From NCBI GenBank assembly GCA_045532055.1, contig JAZSFF010000024.1, forward strand, positions 1 to 44,899: 44,899 bases of DNA. Reading direction: 5' to 3'. The first letter of the stretch is position 1. Each line of letters opens with the position of its first letter. Under the pieces are notes generated by a model. It saw nothing but the letters and a program-made list of their open reading frames with translations, made no database searches and had not been told where the DNA came from. Source of the DNA: SIG440 sp045532055 (GTDB lineage Bacteria > Bacillota > Clostridia > Monoglobales > Monoglobaceae). Below, in pieces: positions 34,024-41,204 of the stretch. The position numbers were made by a program, and so were the translations under genes.

Positions 34024-34053
34024 AAACCCCGTCGATTTCCCGACGGGGTTTTG
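34024..34053. terminator. Terminator after the 78-aa gene
   Basis: Stem AACCCCGTCG (34025-34034) with CGACGGGGTT (34041-34050), a 6-nt loop and TTT after it. It lies between convergent genes (the 78-aa gene and the tiny Cys-rich gene on the minus strand) and may serve both. Confidence 0.85.
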
Positions 34054-34067
34054 TGGTTATTCAGCAA

Positions 34068-34175
34068 TTAGCAGCCGCAACCGCAACCGTTGTTGTTATT
34101 GTTACCACAACAGCAGAAGAGTATGATTATCAAGATAATTATCCAAAGACAGTTGTTGTCGTTACCGAAACACAT
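34068..34175 (-). CDS. Tiny Cys/Asn-rich membrane protein (35 aa)
   Basis: A 35-residue product: MCFGNDNNCLW, a hydrophobic stretch of nine Ile/Leu residues, then FCCCG, an Asn run and a terminal GCGCGC. GGAGG lies 8 nt before the ATG at 34175, a textbook start. It shares the core CLWII..LIII..CCC with the next gene upstream, so the two are paralogues. Small Cys/Gly/Asn-rich proteins of this style in Clostridia are often labelled chorion-class or YjcZ-like sporulation proteins; that label is from memory. A membrane-inserted, metal- or disulfide-rich spore or envelope component is plausible but unproven. Confidence 0.75.
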   Translation of the reverse strand: MCFGNDNNCLWIIILIIILFCCCGNNNNNGCGCGC

Positions 34176-34213
34176 ACGTTGCACCTCCTTTCTGCAAGGG
34201 GATATGTGACTGT

Positions 34214-34366
34214 TTAGTCGCAACAGCAGTTATTATTGTTGCTTAAAACGTTGTTGCAACCACAGTTGTTAGAGTTGTCACTGCAGCAGCAACTCCAGAT
34301 GATAATTAAGAGAATTATCCAAAGGCATGAGTTATTGCCTCCAAAGCAACCTCCAAAGCATCCCAT
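34214..34366 (-). CDS. Tiny Cys/Asn-rich membrane protein (50 aa)
   Basis: A 50-residue paralogue of the neighbour downstream. It begins with two GCFGG units (MGCFGG CFGG), then NNSCLW, a hydrophobic stretch of about eight residues, WSCCC, and an Asn/Cys tail ending CCCD. It has eleven cysteines. GGAGG lies 8-9 nt before the ATG at 34366. The gap between the pair is 38 bp, and both genes use the same GGAGGTGC-type ribosome binding site. The N-terminal duplication (GCFGG twice) and the C-terminal extension distinguish it from its partner. The function is unknown. Confidence 0.75.
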   Translation of the reverse strand: MGCFGGCFGGNNSCLWIILLIIIWSCCCSDNSNNCGCNNVLSNNNNCCCD

Positions 34367-34534
34367 ATATTCGCACCTCCCAAAAAGATTTTTTAAAAAG
34401 CCTTTTCAGTTCCATAATATGGATTTTTGGAAAAAGTGTTCCTTGACGTTCCCTTTATTGTTTGGTGGTATAATGCATTATACGGAGAAAATGCTTTTTT
34501 GTGATTTGTCCTGTGCAAAATACCGGAAAATATC

Positions 34535-34563
34535 TTGACTTTGACCTCATAATAAAGTAAAAT
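34535..34563 (+). promoter_or_regulatory. Sigma-A promoter for the thymidylate-kinase-like gene
   Basis: TTGACT (34535-34540), 17 nt, then TAAAAT (34558-34563), about 33 bp before the start. A second possible -10, TGGTATAAT near 34467-34475, lies upstream. Confidence 0.6.
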
Positions 34564-34595
34564 AAAATCAGAAAATGTGGAAGGAAACGCCGGAT

Positions 34596-35231
34596 ATGAA
34601 TTGTATGGGTAAATTTATTGTTTTTGAGGGTATTGACGGCAGCGGCAAGAGTACGCAGATGGAATTGCTTGCAGAAAAATTGGCGAAAAAGGGTATAAAG
34701 TGCAGGAGGACTCTGGAACCTACCTATGGGCTTGCAGGGGGAGTTTTGCATGATATTTTGTCCGGCAAAATAAAAGCAGACCCCAAAGTTACAGCGGCTT
34801 TTTTTGTTGCGGACAGGCTTGACCATATTCTGAATGAAACAGACGGACTTCTCAAAAGCTTAAAACAAGGCGAGACAATCATATGCGACAGATACTACTT
34901 CTCATCATATGCATATCAGAGTGTGGAGGTTCCCGGTGACTGGGTTGTTGATGCCAACAAACTTTGTGCTGATACCTTGAGACCGGATTGCACAGTTTTT
35001 ATTGATATTTCACCAAAGACCGCCATGGAGAGAATCACAAAAAACCGTACTAACATTGAAATATATGAAACAGAAGAACGCTTGACACAGGTGAGAGAGG
35101 CATATTTTGATGCTTTTGAAAAAATGAAAGATTCGGAATGTGTCAAGGTTATTGACGGGGAAAGAACAGTTGAGGAAATTGCGGCAGAGATTGAGAACTA
35201 TATTTTTGAAAATATTATCAAAAAACGCTAA
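34596..35231 (+). CDS. tmk: Thymidylate kinase family protein
   Basis: A P-loop nucleoside monophosphate kinase, 211 aa, most like dTMP kinase, which makes dTDP from dTMP. The P-loop FEGIDGSGKST (10-20) and the substrate-binding DRYYFSSYAYQ (about 101-111) are intact. The usual EPGGT loop reads EPTYG, a variant seen in a subset of the family, so the exact substrate is a little less certain. ATG at 34596 has AAGGA 10 nt upstream; earlier and later in-frame ATGs exist (34575 and 34605). It is monocistronic, without holB or other replication genes beside it. Confidence 0.85.
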   Translation: MNCMGKFIVFEGIDGSGKSTQMELLAEKLAKKGIKCRRTLEPTYGLAGGVLHDILSGKIKADPKVTAAFFVADRLDHILNETDGLLKSLKQGETIICDRYYFSSYAYQSVEVPGDWVVDANKLCADTLRPDCTVFIDISPKTAMERITKNRTNIEIYETEERLTQVREAYFDAFEKMKDSECVKVIDGERTVEEIAAEIENYIFENIIKKR

Positions 35232-35273
35232 GAAAAAACCCTATTTCTGTGCAATGTGAAGTGCCGAATTTTC

Positions 35274-35302
35274 TTGACATTGATGGGGATTTATGTTAAA
35301 AT
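35274..35302 (+). promoter_or_regulatory. Sigma-A promoter of the purine operon
   Basis: A perfect TTGACA (35274-35279), exactly 17 nt, then TAAAAT (35297-35302). The transcript would begin near 35309, ahead of the riboswitch. Confidence 0.8.
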
Positions 35303-35344
35303 AATTCGGTAGAGGCAGAAAATTGCCGGAATTACGAAAAACGG

Positions 35345-35451
35345 TTTTTTGCAACTGACGGATTTGGTGGGGTTTAAACCACATGGGAGCAAAAAATTTG
35401 AGTTATGTCGACCGTCTGGGCAGTCCTGTATTACTACGGGACTGCCCTTTT
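35345..35451 (+). promoter_or_regulatory. ZTP (pfl) riboswitch before purE
   Basis: Senses ZMP/ZTP (AICAR nucleotides), a signal of low formyl-folate, and turns on purine and folate genes. Visible parts are helix P1 TTTTTTGC (35345-35352) with GCAAAAAA (35389-35396), a hairpin GTGG/CCAC (35367-35370 with 35379-35382), the conserved ATGGGAGC (35383-35390), and the hallmark CGACCGTCTGGGCA (35409-35422). The pseudoknot GACGG (35357-35361) with CCGTC (35412-35416) is compensated relative to the common GGCGG/CCGCC form. The TGGGCA end of the aptamer is also the 5' arm of a terminator, so ligand binding should prevent termination (an on-switch). Confidence 0.9.
35418..35451 (+). terminator. Riboswitch-controlled terminator
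   Basis: Stem GGGCAGTCC (35418-35426) with GGACTGCCC (35439-35447), a 12-nt loop and TTTT. Its 5' arm overlaps the conserved 3' core of the ZTP aptamer, so the two folds are mutually exclusive. Confidence 0.9.
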
Positions 35452-35476
35452 AGTTTCTTTTCAGGAGGTATGGAAA

Positions 35477-35971
35477 ATGAAAAAAGTTGGAATTATTATG
35501 GGCTCAGACAGTGATTTGCCCGTTGTTGAAAAAGCCATGACAGCACTTGATGATTTGGGTGTTCCCTATGAGGTGCATGTTTATTCTGCACATCGCACAC
35601 CAATTGAAGCCAGAGATTTTTCTGTGAATGCAAGAGCAAATGGATTTGGTGCAATTATTGCGGCGGCAGGTATGGCTGCTCATCTTGCAGGGGCTATTGC
35701 GGCAAATACAACTTTGCCGGTTATCGGCATACCGGTTAAGTCGTCGAATCTTGATGGGATGGACGCTCTTTTATCAACAGTGCAGATGCCTCCGGGTATT
35801 CCTGTGGCAACGGTTGCCATCAACGGAGCAAAGAATGCGGCAATCCTTGCTGCACAGATTATTGCTGTGGAGGATGCGGAACTTGCGGCAAAACTTGATG
35901 CACAGCGAAAGGCTGCTATGGAAACTGTTCTTGAAAAGAACAAAGCGATAGAAGAAAAGTACAACAAATAA
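35477..35971 (+). CDS. purE: N5-carboxyaminoimidazole ribonucleotide mutase
   Basis: A class I PurE, 164 aa, which converts N5-CAIR to CAIR. It opens VGIIMGSDSDLPVVEKA (4-20), then YSAHRTP (about 42-48) with the catalytic His, and AAAGMAAHLAG and VKSSNLDGMDALLS follow. The N-terminal GSDSD and SAHRTP motifs place it in the bacterial, PurK-dependent class. ATG at 35477 has AGGAGG 8 nt upstream. purK, which supplies N5-CAIR, is not in the window. First gene of the purine operon, under ZTP riboswitch control. Confidence 0.96.
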   Translation: MKKVGIIMGSDSDLPVVEKAMTALDDLGVPYEVHVYSAHRTPIEARDFSVNARANGFGAIIAAAGMAAHLAGAIAANTTLPVIGIPVKSSNLDGMDALLSTVQMPPGIPVATVAINGAKNAAILAAQIIAVEDAELAAKLDAQRKAAMETVLEKNKAIEEKYNK

Positions 35972-36005
35972 ATTTTGATTGATATAGATTGAACGGAGGA
36001 AGTAT

Positions 36006-37427
36006 ATGGGCGGTTTTTTTGGAACAGTCAGCAAGCATGATGCCATAGCAGATGTATTCTTTGGCACTGACTATCACTCACACCTTGGTATACGTCGTGG
36101 CGGTATTGCAGCATATGACAGCGAAATCGGTTTGCAAAGAGATATTCACAATATTGAAAATACTCCTTTCAGGACCAAGTTCGATAATGTATTCAACGAG
36201 ATGAAAGGTAATTCTGCCATTGGGGTTATCAGCGACTCTGACCCACAACCACTTTTGATAAGGTCTGAGGTTGGAACATATGCAATTGCTACAATCGGTA
36301 GAATCAACAATGCAGAGGAACTTATCGAAAAACATCTGGTAAAAGGCGGACACTTTGGTGTTATGACCGGTGGAAAGGTTAATTCAACCGACCTGGTTGC
36401 GGCACTGATAAATGAGAAAAGCACCTTTGCTGAAGGTATTGAATATGTCCATAACGTGGTTGAAGGAACGGTTTCCATCCTGATTCTCACCAATGACGGC
36501 AAGTTGATTGCCGCACGTGACAAACTGGGCAGACTTCCGGTTCTCATTGGCAAGAACGAAGATGGTTATGCTGTGTCATTTGAAGATTTTGCTTATAAAA
36601 AACTGGGCTATGATGACGAAATGGAACTTGGCCCCGGAGAGGCGGTTGAAATTACTGCCGATGAAATAAAGCAGCTTATAAAACCAGGCAAGGAAATGAA
36701 AATTTGTGCATTCCTGTGGAGTTATTATGGATATCCCAACTCGGTGTATGAGGGCAAAAATGTTGAGACAATGAGATATCGCAATGGTGCTATAATGGCA
36801 CAGTCTGACAAGGCTAATGGCAAGGTGGAGGATATTGATTTTGTGAGTGGAGTTCCTGATTCTGGCACCCCTCACGCAATCGGCTATGCCAACGAGAGCG
36901 GTATTCCTTTTGCAAGACCTTTTATCAAATACACTCCCACATGGCCAAGGAGCTTTACGCCAAAGCACCAGAGCGACAGGATTAAGATTGCAAGAATGAA
37001 ACAGGTGCCTATTCATGAGTTGATTGAAGACAAGAATTTGCTTTTTGTGGACGATTCAATTGTTCGCGGGACACAGCTTAAGGAAACAGTTGATTTCCTT
37101 TATCAGCACGGTGCAAAATCTGTTCATATGCGTTCGGCCTGTCCGCCCATTATGTACGGATGCAAATACTTGAACTTCACAAGCAGTAAAAACGAAATGG
37201 AGCTTATTGCAAGACAAACAGTGATGGAACTTGAGGGTGAAGAAGGATTCAATCACATAGATGAATACAGCGACGGAAATACAGAAAGAGGCAAAAAACT
37301 CAGGGAAACAATCAGTGAAAAATTCGGGTTTGAGTCCCTTGATTTCCAATCATTAGAGGGTGTTGTTAAGGCGATAGGTCTTGACCCCTGTAAATTGTGC
37401 ACCTATTGTTGGTCGGGTAAAGAATAG
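36006..37427 (+). CDS. purF: PurF-type amidophosphoribosyltransferase lacking the glutaminase cysteine
   Basis: First-step enzyme of purine synthesis (PRPP to phosphoribosylamine), 473 aa. The phosphoribosyltransferase half is intact: SGVPDSGTPHAIGYA (281-295) and the PRPP loop LLFVDDSIVRGT (345-356). Cysteines matching the [4Fe-4S] ligands of Bacillus PurF seem kept (Cys234, Cys386, Cys462, Cys465). The N-terminal glutaminase half is aberrant: normal PurF matures to an N-terminal Cys (CGIFG), but here the start is MGGFFG with no Cys, and the oxyanion-type NGN motif reads IGR (97-99). GGAGG lies 5-6 nt before the only sensible ATG. It may use free ammonia or a separate glutaminase, or be a non-canonical paralogue. 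It sits between purE and purM. Confidence 0.88.
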   Translation: MGGFFGTVSKHDAIADVFFGTDYHSHLGIRRGGIAAYDSEIGLQRDIHNIENTPFRTKFDNVFNEMKGNSAIGVISDSDPQPLLIRSEVGTYAIATIGRINNAEELIEKHLVKGGHFGVMTGGKVNSTDLVAALINEKSTFAEGIEYVHNVVEGTVSILILTNDGKLIAARDKLGRLPVLIGKNEDGYAVSFEDFAYKKLGYDDEMELGPGEAVEITADEIKQLIKPGKEMKICAFLWSYYGYPNSVYEGKNVETMRYRNGAIMAQSDKANGKVEDIDFVSGVPDSGTPHAIGYANESGIPFARPFIKYTPTWPRSFTPKHQSDRIKIARMKQVPIHELIEDKNLLFVDDSIVRGTQLKETVDFLYQHGAKSVHMRSACPPIMYGCKYLNFTSSKNEMELIARQTVMELEGEEGFNHIDEYSDGNTERGKKLRETISEKFGFESLDFQSLEGVVKAIGLDPCKLCTYCWSGKE

Positions 37428-37459
37428 GAAATTTTGATATACAGAAAGGATAAAGAAAA

Positions 37460-38500
37460 ATGGAAAAGAGCTTTAGTGAAAGTTATAAGGCTGCAGGTGT
37501 TGACATTACTGCAGGTTACAAGGCTGTTGAACTGATGAAACAGCACATTGCAAGAACTGTTACAGCTGGTGCAGCATCGGATATTGGTGGTTTTGGCGGA
37601 TTATTTGAACTGGATTTGACAGGCATAAACAAACCCGTACTGGTAAGCGGAACAGATGGCGTAGGCACAAAATTGAAGATGGCTTTCCTTATGGACAAGC
37701 ATGATACTGTTGGTATTGACTGTGTGGCTATGTGTGTCAACGATATTATTTGTTGCGGTGCAAAGCCATTGTTCTTCCTTGACTACATTGCTGTAGGAAA
37801 GAACTATCCTGAAAAAGTGGCAGACATTGTTTCAGGTGTTGCAGAGGGATGTGTTCAGTCAGGCTGTGCTTTGATTGGCGGAGAAACTGCTGAAATGCCT
37901 GGATTTTATCCTGAAGATGAATATGACTTGGCGGGATTCTCAGTTGGTGTTGTTGACAAGGATAAGGTGCTTGACAACAAGACAATAACGGAGGGCGACG
38001 TAATTATCGCATTGCCATCAAGCGGCGTTCATTCAAATGGTTTTTCACTTGTTCGCAAAGTTTTTAATGTTGAAAATGCTGATATAAAGACTCCCCGTGA
38101 AGAACTAGGCGGCAAGTCTGTTGGAGAAACACTCCTCACACCAACAAGAATTTATGTAAAGCCTATGCTGGCACTTTTTGAAGAGGTGACTGTTAAGGCG
38201 GTTTCTCATATTACGGGTGGTGGCTTCTATGAGAATATCCCCAGAAGTATCCCCAAGGGCTTCGGTGCAAAAATCCAGAGAAGTTCTGTACGTGTTCTTC
38301 CTATTTTCGATTTAATTGCGAAAGAGGGTAACATCCCTGAAAGAGATATGTTCAACACATTCAACATGGGCGTTGGTATGAGTGTGGTTGTGAAGAAAGA
38401 AGACGCTGACAAGGCTCTTGATATTTTGAAAGCAAACGGCGAGGACGCATATATCATCGGTGAAATAATCAAGAGCGACGAGGGTGTTGTTATATGCTAA
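37460..38500 (+). CDS. purM: Phosphoribosylformylglycinamidine cyclo-ligase (AIR synthetase)
   Basis: ATP-dependent ring closure of FGAM to AIR, 346 aa. The family signature GTDGVGTKLKMAF (64-76) and the preceding DIGGFGGLFEL are present, followed by CVNDIICCGAKPLFFLDY, IGGETAEMPGFY, SSGVHSNGFSLVRKV and HITGGGFYENIPR. AGAAAGGA lies about 9 nt before the ATG. It overlaps purN by 7 bp (ATG of purN inside its last codons), showing translational coupling. Confidence 0.97.
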   Translation: MEKSFSESYKAAGVDITAGYKAVELMKQHIARTVTAGAASDIGGFGGLFELDLTGINKPVLVSGTDGVGTKLKMAFLMDKHDTVGIDCVAMCVNDIICCGAKPLFFLDYIAVGKNYPEKVADIVSGVAEGCVQSGCALIGGETAEMPGFYPEDEYDLAGFSVGVVDKDKVLDNKTITEGDVIIALPSSGVHSNGFSLVRKVFNVENADIKTPREELGGKSVGETLLTPTRIYVKPMLALFEEVTVKAVSHITGGGFYENIPRSIPKGFGAKIQRSSVRVLPIFDLIAKEGNIPERDMFNTFNMGVGMSVVVKKEDADKALDILKANGEDAYIIGEIIKSDEGVVIC

Positions 38501-39102
38501 AGACAAGGATTGCTGTGTTGGTTTCCGGTGGCGGAACCAATCTGCAGGCACTTATTGATGCCCAGAACGCAGGGATAATCAAAAGCGGTCAGATTGATTT
38601 GGTTATCTCGAATAATGCCGATGCTTTTGCTCTTACAAGGGCAAAAAATGCAGGTATTGATACGGCAGTTGTTTCAAAAAAAGAACTGGGCAGCCAACAG
38701 GCTTTTGAAGAAACGTTGATTGAAGTCCTTGCAAGCAAGGGCATCGAGTTGATAATCCTTGCCGGATTTATGTGTATATTGAGTGAGAATTTCACATCAC
38801 GATATCCAAAGAGGATTATTAATGTTCATCCGTCCCTTATTCCGTCGTTTTGTGGTAAGGGTTTTTATGGACTTAAAGTCCACGAGGCAGCACTCGGCTA
38901 TGGTGTAAAGGTTACAGGGGCGACAGTTCATTTTGTAAACGAAATCCCTGATGGCGGAGAGATAATTCTTCAAAAAGCGGTTGAAATACAGCAAGGGGAT
39001 ACACCCGAAGTTTTGCAGAAGAGAGTAATGGAAGAGGCGGAGTGGAAGATTCTTCCTCAGGCAGCAGAGGTTGTGTCTGCTGAAATTCTAAAAAACAGAT
39101 AA
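38494..39102 (+). CDS. purN: Phosphoribosylglycinamide formyltransferase
   Basis: Transfers a formyl group from 10-formyl-THF to GAR. The 202-aa product has the phosphate loop SGGGTNLQ (11-18), the catalytic Asn110 and His112 in INVHPSLIP, and an acidic site Asp153. The segment IPSFCGKGFYG replaces the common LLPSFPG-type loop, a variant seen in some Firmicutes. It starts within purM and is followed by purO after 18 bp. Confidence 0.94.
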   Translation: MLKTRIAVLVSGGGTNLQALIDAQNAGIIKSGQIDLVISNNADAFALTRAKNAGIDTAVVSKKELGSQQAFEETLIEVLASKGIELIILAGFMCILSENFTSRYPKRIINVHPSLIPSFCGKGFYGLKVHEAALGYGVKVTGATVHFVNEIPDGGEIILQKAVEIQQGDTPEVLQKRVMEEAEWKILPQAAEVVSAEILKNR

Positions 39103-39120
39103 AGAAAGGAATTTTGGGAA

Positions 39121-39840
39121 ATGGATATTTATAAGATAAACGATATGGGTGAACTTATTAATGGTAACTCATATGTGGGCAGAGGTATTGTAATAGGAAA
39201 GAGCGAAGATGGCGAAAAGGCGGTTGTTGCATACTTCATTATGGGTAGGTCTGAAAACAGCCGCAACCGTGTTTTTGTAGAGAAAGACGGCGAGGTTATA
39301 ATCTATCCTTTTGATGAGTCAAAGGTTGAGGACCCAAGCCTTATAATCTATTCACCAATTCGCAAGTTCGAAAACAAACTGGTTGCAACAAACGGTGACC
39401 AGACAGATACTGTTATTGAGTTCCTTGAAAAAGGTAAGACCTTTGAAGAGGCACTTGATACCCGTTGTTTTGAACCCGACGGTCCCAACTGGACACCCAG
39501 AATCAGCGGTATGATTGAGTTTGAGGACAATGATTTTTCATACAAAATGAATATCCTCAAAAGTGCAGACGCCGAGGGTACGGAGTGTAACAGATTTAAT
39601 TATGCTTATAAATCATTAAAGGGTCTTGGCCACTTTATCCATACATACGTTTGTGACGGAAATCCCATTCCCACCTTCCAGGGCGAACCTGAAAGAGTTG
39701 CAATCCCCAATGATATTGATAAATTTACAGATAAGATTTGGAATAATCTTGACGAGGACAACAAGATTTCCTTGTATGTGAGATATATAAACTTAAAAGA
39801 CGGCAGCGAGACAAATCGAATGATAAACAAGAATTGCTGA
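39121..39840 (+). CDS. purO: IMP cyclohydrolase, PurO type
   Basis: Closes the last purine ring (FAICAR to IMP). The 239-aa product belongs to the PurO-like IMP cyclohydrolase family first known from archaea (PF07826), unrelated to the N-terminal domain of PurH. Family-typical stretches are SYVGRGIVIGKSEDG (about 18-32), AYFIMGRSENSRNRVF (39-54), SPIRKF (near 80) and TNGDQTD (near 91). AGAAAGGA lies 9-10 nt before the ATG. Directly after it comes a stand-alone AICAR transformylase, so the two together replace bifunctional PurH. Confidence 0.82.
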   Translation: MDIYKINDMGELINGNSYVGRGIVIGKSEDGEKAVVAYFIMGRSENSRNRVFVEKDGEVIIYPFDESKVEDPSLIIYSPIRKFENKLVATNGDQTDTVIEFLEKGKTFEEALDTRCFEPDGPNWTPRISGMIEFEDNDFSYKMNILKSADAEGTECNRFNYAYKSLKGLGHFIHTYVCDGNPIPTFQGEPERVAIPNDIDKFTDKIWNNLDEDNKISLYVRYINLKDGSETNRMINKNC

Positions 39841-39866
39841 TTTTTTGAAGAAAGGATTTTTTGAAA

Positions 39867-41051
39867 ATGAAAGAGTTTGAATTGAAATATGGTTGCAATC
39901 CCAACCAAAAACCTGCAAAAATTTTTATGAACGATGGTGGCGAACTGCCTATTGAAATACTTTCCGGCAAACCCGGATACATCAACTTCCTTGATGCATT
40001 CAACAGCTGGCAGTTGGTTAAAGAATTAAAGGCGGCACTTGGTATGCCTGCGGCAACATCATTCAAGCACGTAAGTCCAACATCTGCTGCGGTTGGTATT
40101 CCTATGAGTGCAGACCTTAAAAAAGCGTGCTTTGTTGATGATATTGAGGGCCTTGATGAATCACCTCTTGCCGTGGCTTATGCCCGTGCTAGAGGTACTG
40201 ACAGAATGTCATCATTTGGCGACTGGATTGCCCTCAGCGACGTTTGTGATGCAACAACTGCAAAGCTTATCAAACGTGAAGTTTCTGACGGTGTTATTGC
40301 ACCCGGTTATACAGATGAGGCTCTTGAAATATTAAAGAGCAAAAGAAACGGCAACTATAATATCGTAAAGATTGATGAAAACTATGTTCCTGCGCCTCAG
40401 GAAACAAAGATGGTTTACGGCATTACCTTTGAGCAGGGCAGAAACGAGTTCAAGATTGACGAAGAATTGCTTTCTGATATTGTTACCGAGAACAAGGAAA
40501 TGCCTGATTCGGCAAAAAGAGATTTGATTATTGCTCTTATCACCCTCAAATATACACAGAGCAATTCAGTATGCTTTGCAAAGGATGGTCAGGCAATCGG
40601 TGTTGGTGCAGGTCAGCAGTCAAGAATACATTGTACAAGACTTGCAGGCAACAAGGCAGACATCTGGCATTTGCGTCAGCACGAAAAGGTTCTTAATCTT
40701 CCTTTCCTTGATTCAATCGGCAGACCTGACCGTGACAACACTATTGATATTTATATTTCTGATGATGCAGAAGATGTCTTGGCAGACGGAAAGTGGGAAA
40801 AACTCTTTACACACAAGCCTGAACCTTTGACAAGAGAAGAAAAGAAAGCATATCTTGCTACAATCAAAGGCGTTGCACTGGGCAGTGATGCATTCTTCCC
40901 ATTTGGCGACAACATTGAACGTGCGGCAAAGAGCGGTGTAACTTATATTGCAGAGCCGGGTGGTTCAATCCGTGATGACAATGTAATTGCAACATGCAAT
41001 GAGTATGGAATGGTGATGGCATTTACTAAGATGCGCTTATTCCATCATTAA
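39867..41051 (+). CDS. purH: AICAR transformylase, stand-alone
   Basis: Formylates AICAR to FAICAR using 10-formyl-THF. The 394-aa product matches only the C-terminal transformylase domain of PurH; the N-terminal MGS-like cyclohydrolase domain is absent. Landmarks are LKYGCNPNQKPA (6-17), SFKHVSPTSAAVG with catalytic Lys67 and His68 (normally KHxNPCG), DRMSSFGDWIA, and GAGQQSRIHCTRLAG (about 246-262). ATG at 39867 has AAGGA 11 nt upstream; a TTG at 39861 with closer spacing is possible. It is labelled purH for its activity only. It follows purO by 26 bp. Confidence 0.9.
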   Translation: MKEFELKYGCNPNQKPAKIFMNDGGELPIEILSGKPGYINFLDAFNSWQLVKELKAALGMPAATSFKHVSPTSAAVGIPMSADLKKACFVDDIEGLDESPLAVAYARARGTDRMSSFGDWIALSDVCDATTAKLIKREVSDGVIAPGYTDEALEILKSKRNGNYNIVKIDENYVPAPQETKMVYGITFEQGRNEFKIDEELLSDIVTENKEMPDSAKRDLIIALITLKYTQSNSVCFAKDGQAIGVGAGQQSRIHCTRLAGNKADIWHLRQHEKVLNLPFLDSIGRPDRDNTIDIYISDDAEDVLADGKWEKLFTHKPEPLTREEKKAYLATIKGVALGSDAFFPFGDNIERAAKSGVTYIAEPGGSIRDDNVIATCNEYGMVMAFTKMRLFHH

Positions 41052-41204
41052 AAGTCAGGGCGGCTAAAATTGAACATAACACCCAAACGCTCACCTCTCG
41101 TGTGCACACAGCACAGCTTCGGGTTTGGTTTGAACATTCTGTATCAATTTTATCTCGCTTAAAGGTTTATCCTGAACAAAATAATTCCGAAAGGATTTGA
41201 ACAT
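41052..41204 (+). other. 153-bp spacer with dyad before purD
   Basis: The largest gap inside the purine operon, where neighbours are otherwise 18-35 bp apart or overlap. It contains an imperfect hairpin with CCAAAC (41084-41089) and GTTTGG (41124-41129) as arms, the palindrome GTGTGCACAC (41101-41110) near its centre, and a direct repeat TTGAACAT at 41071 and 41131. No coding region, clear promoter or terminator is seen. Confidence 0.5.

Noticed and set aside
34467..34475. TTGACG with TGGTATAAT as a main tmk promoter
   Set aside because: The spacer is 20 nt, too long. The TGGTATAAT may act as an extended -10 alone, but TTGACT-17-TAAAAT closer to the gene is better.
35345..35451. Guanine/purine riboswitch before purE
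   Set aside because: The purine-aptamer core (TATAA...TATGG type junctions) is absent, while the ZTP hallmark CCGTCTGGGCA and GGGAGC are present.
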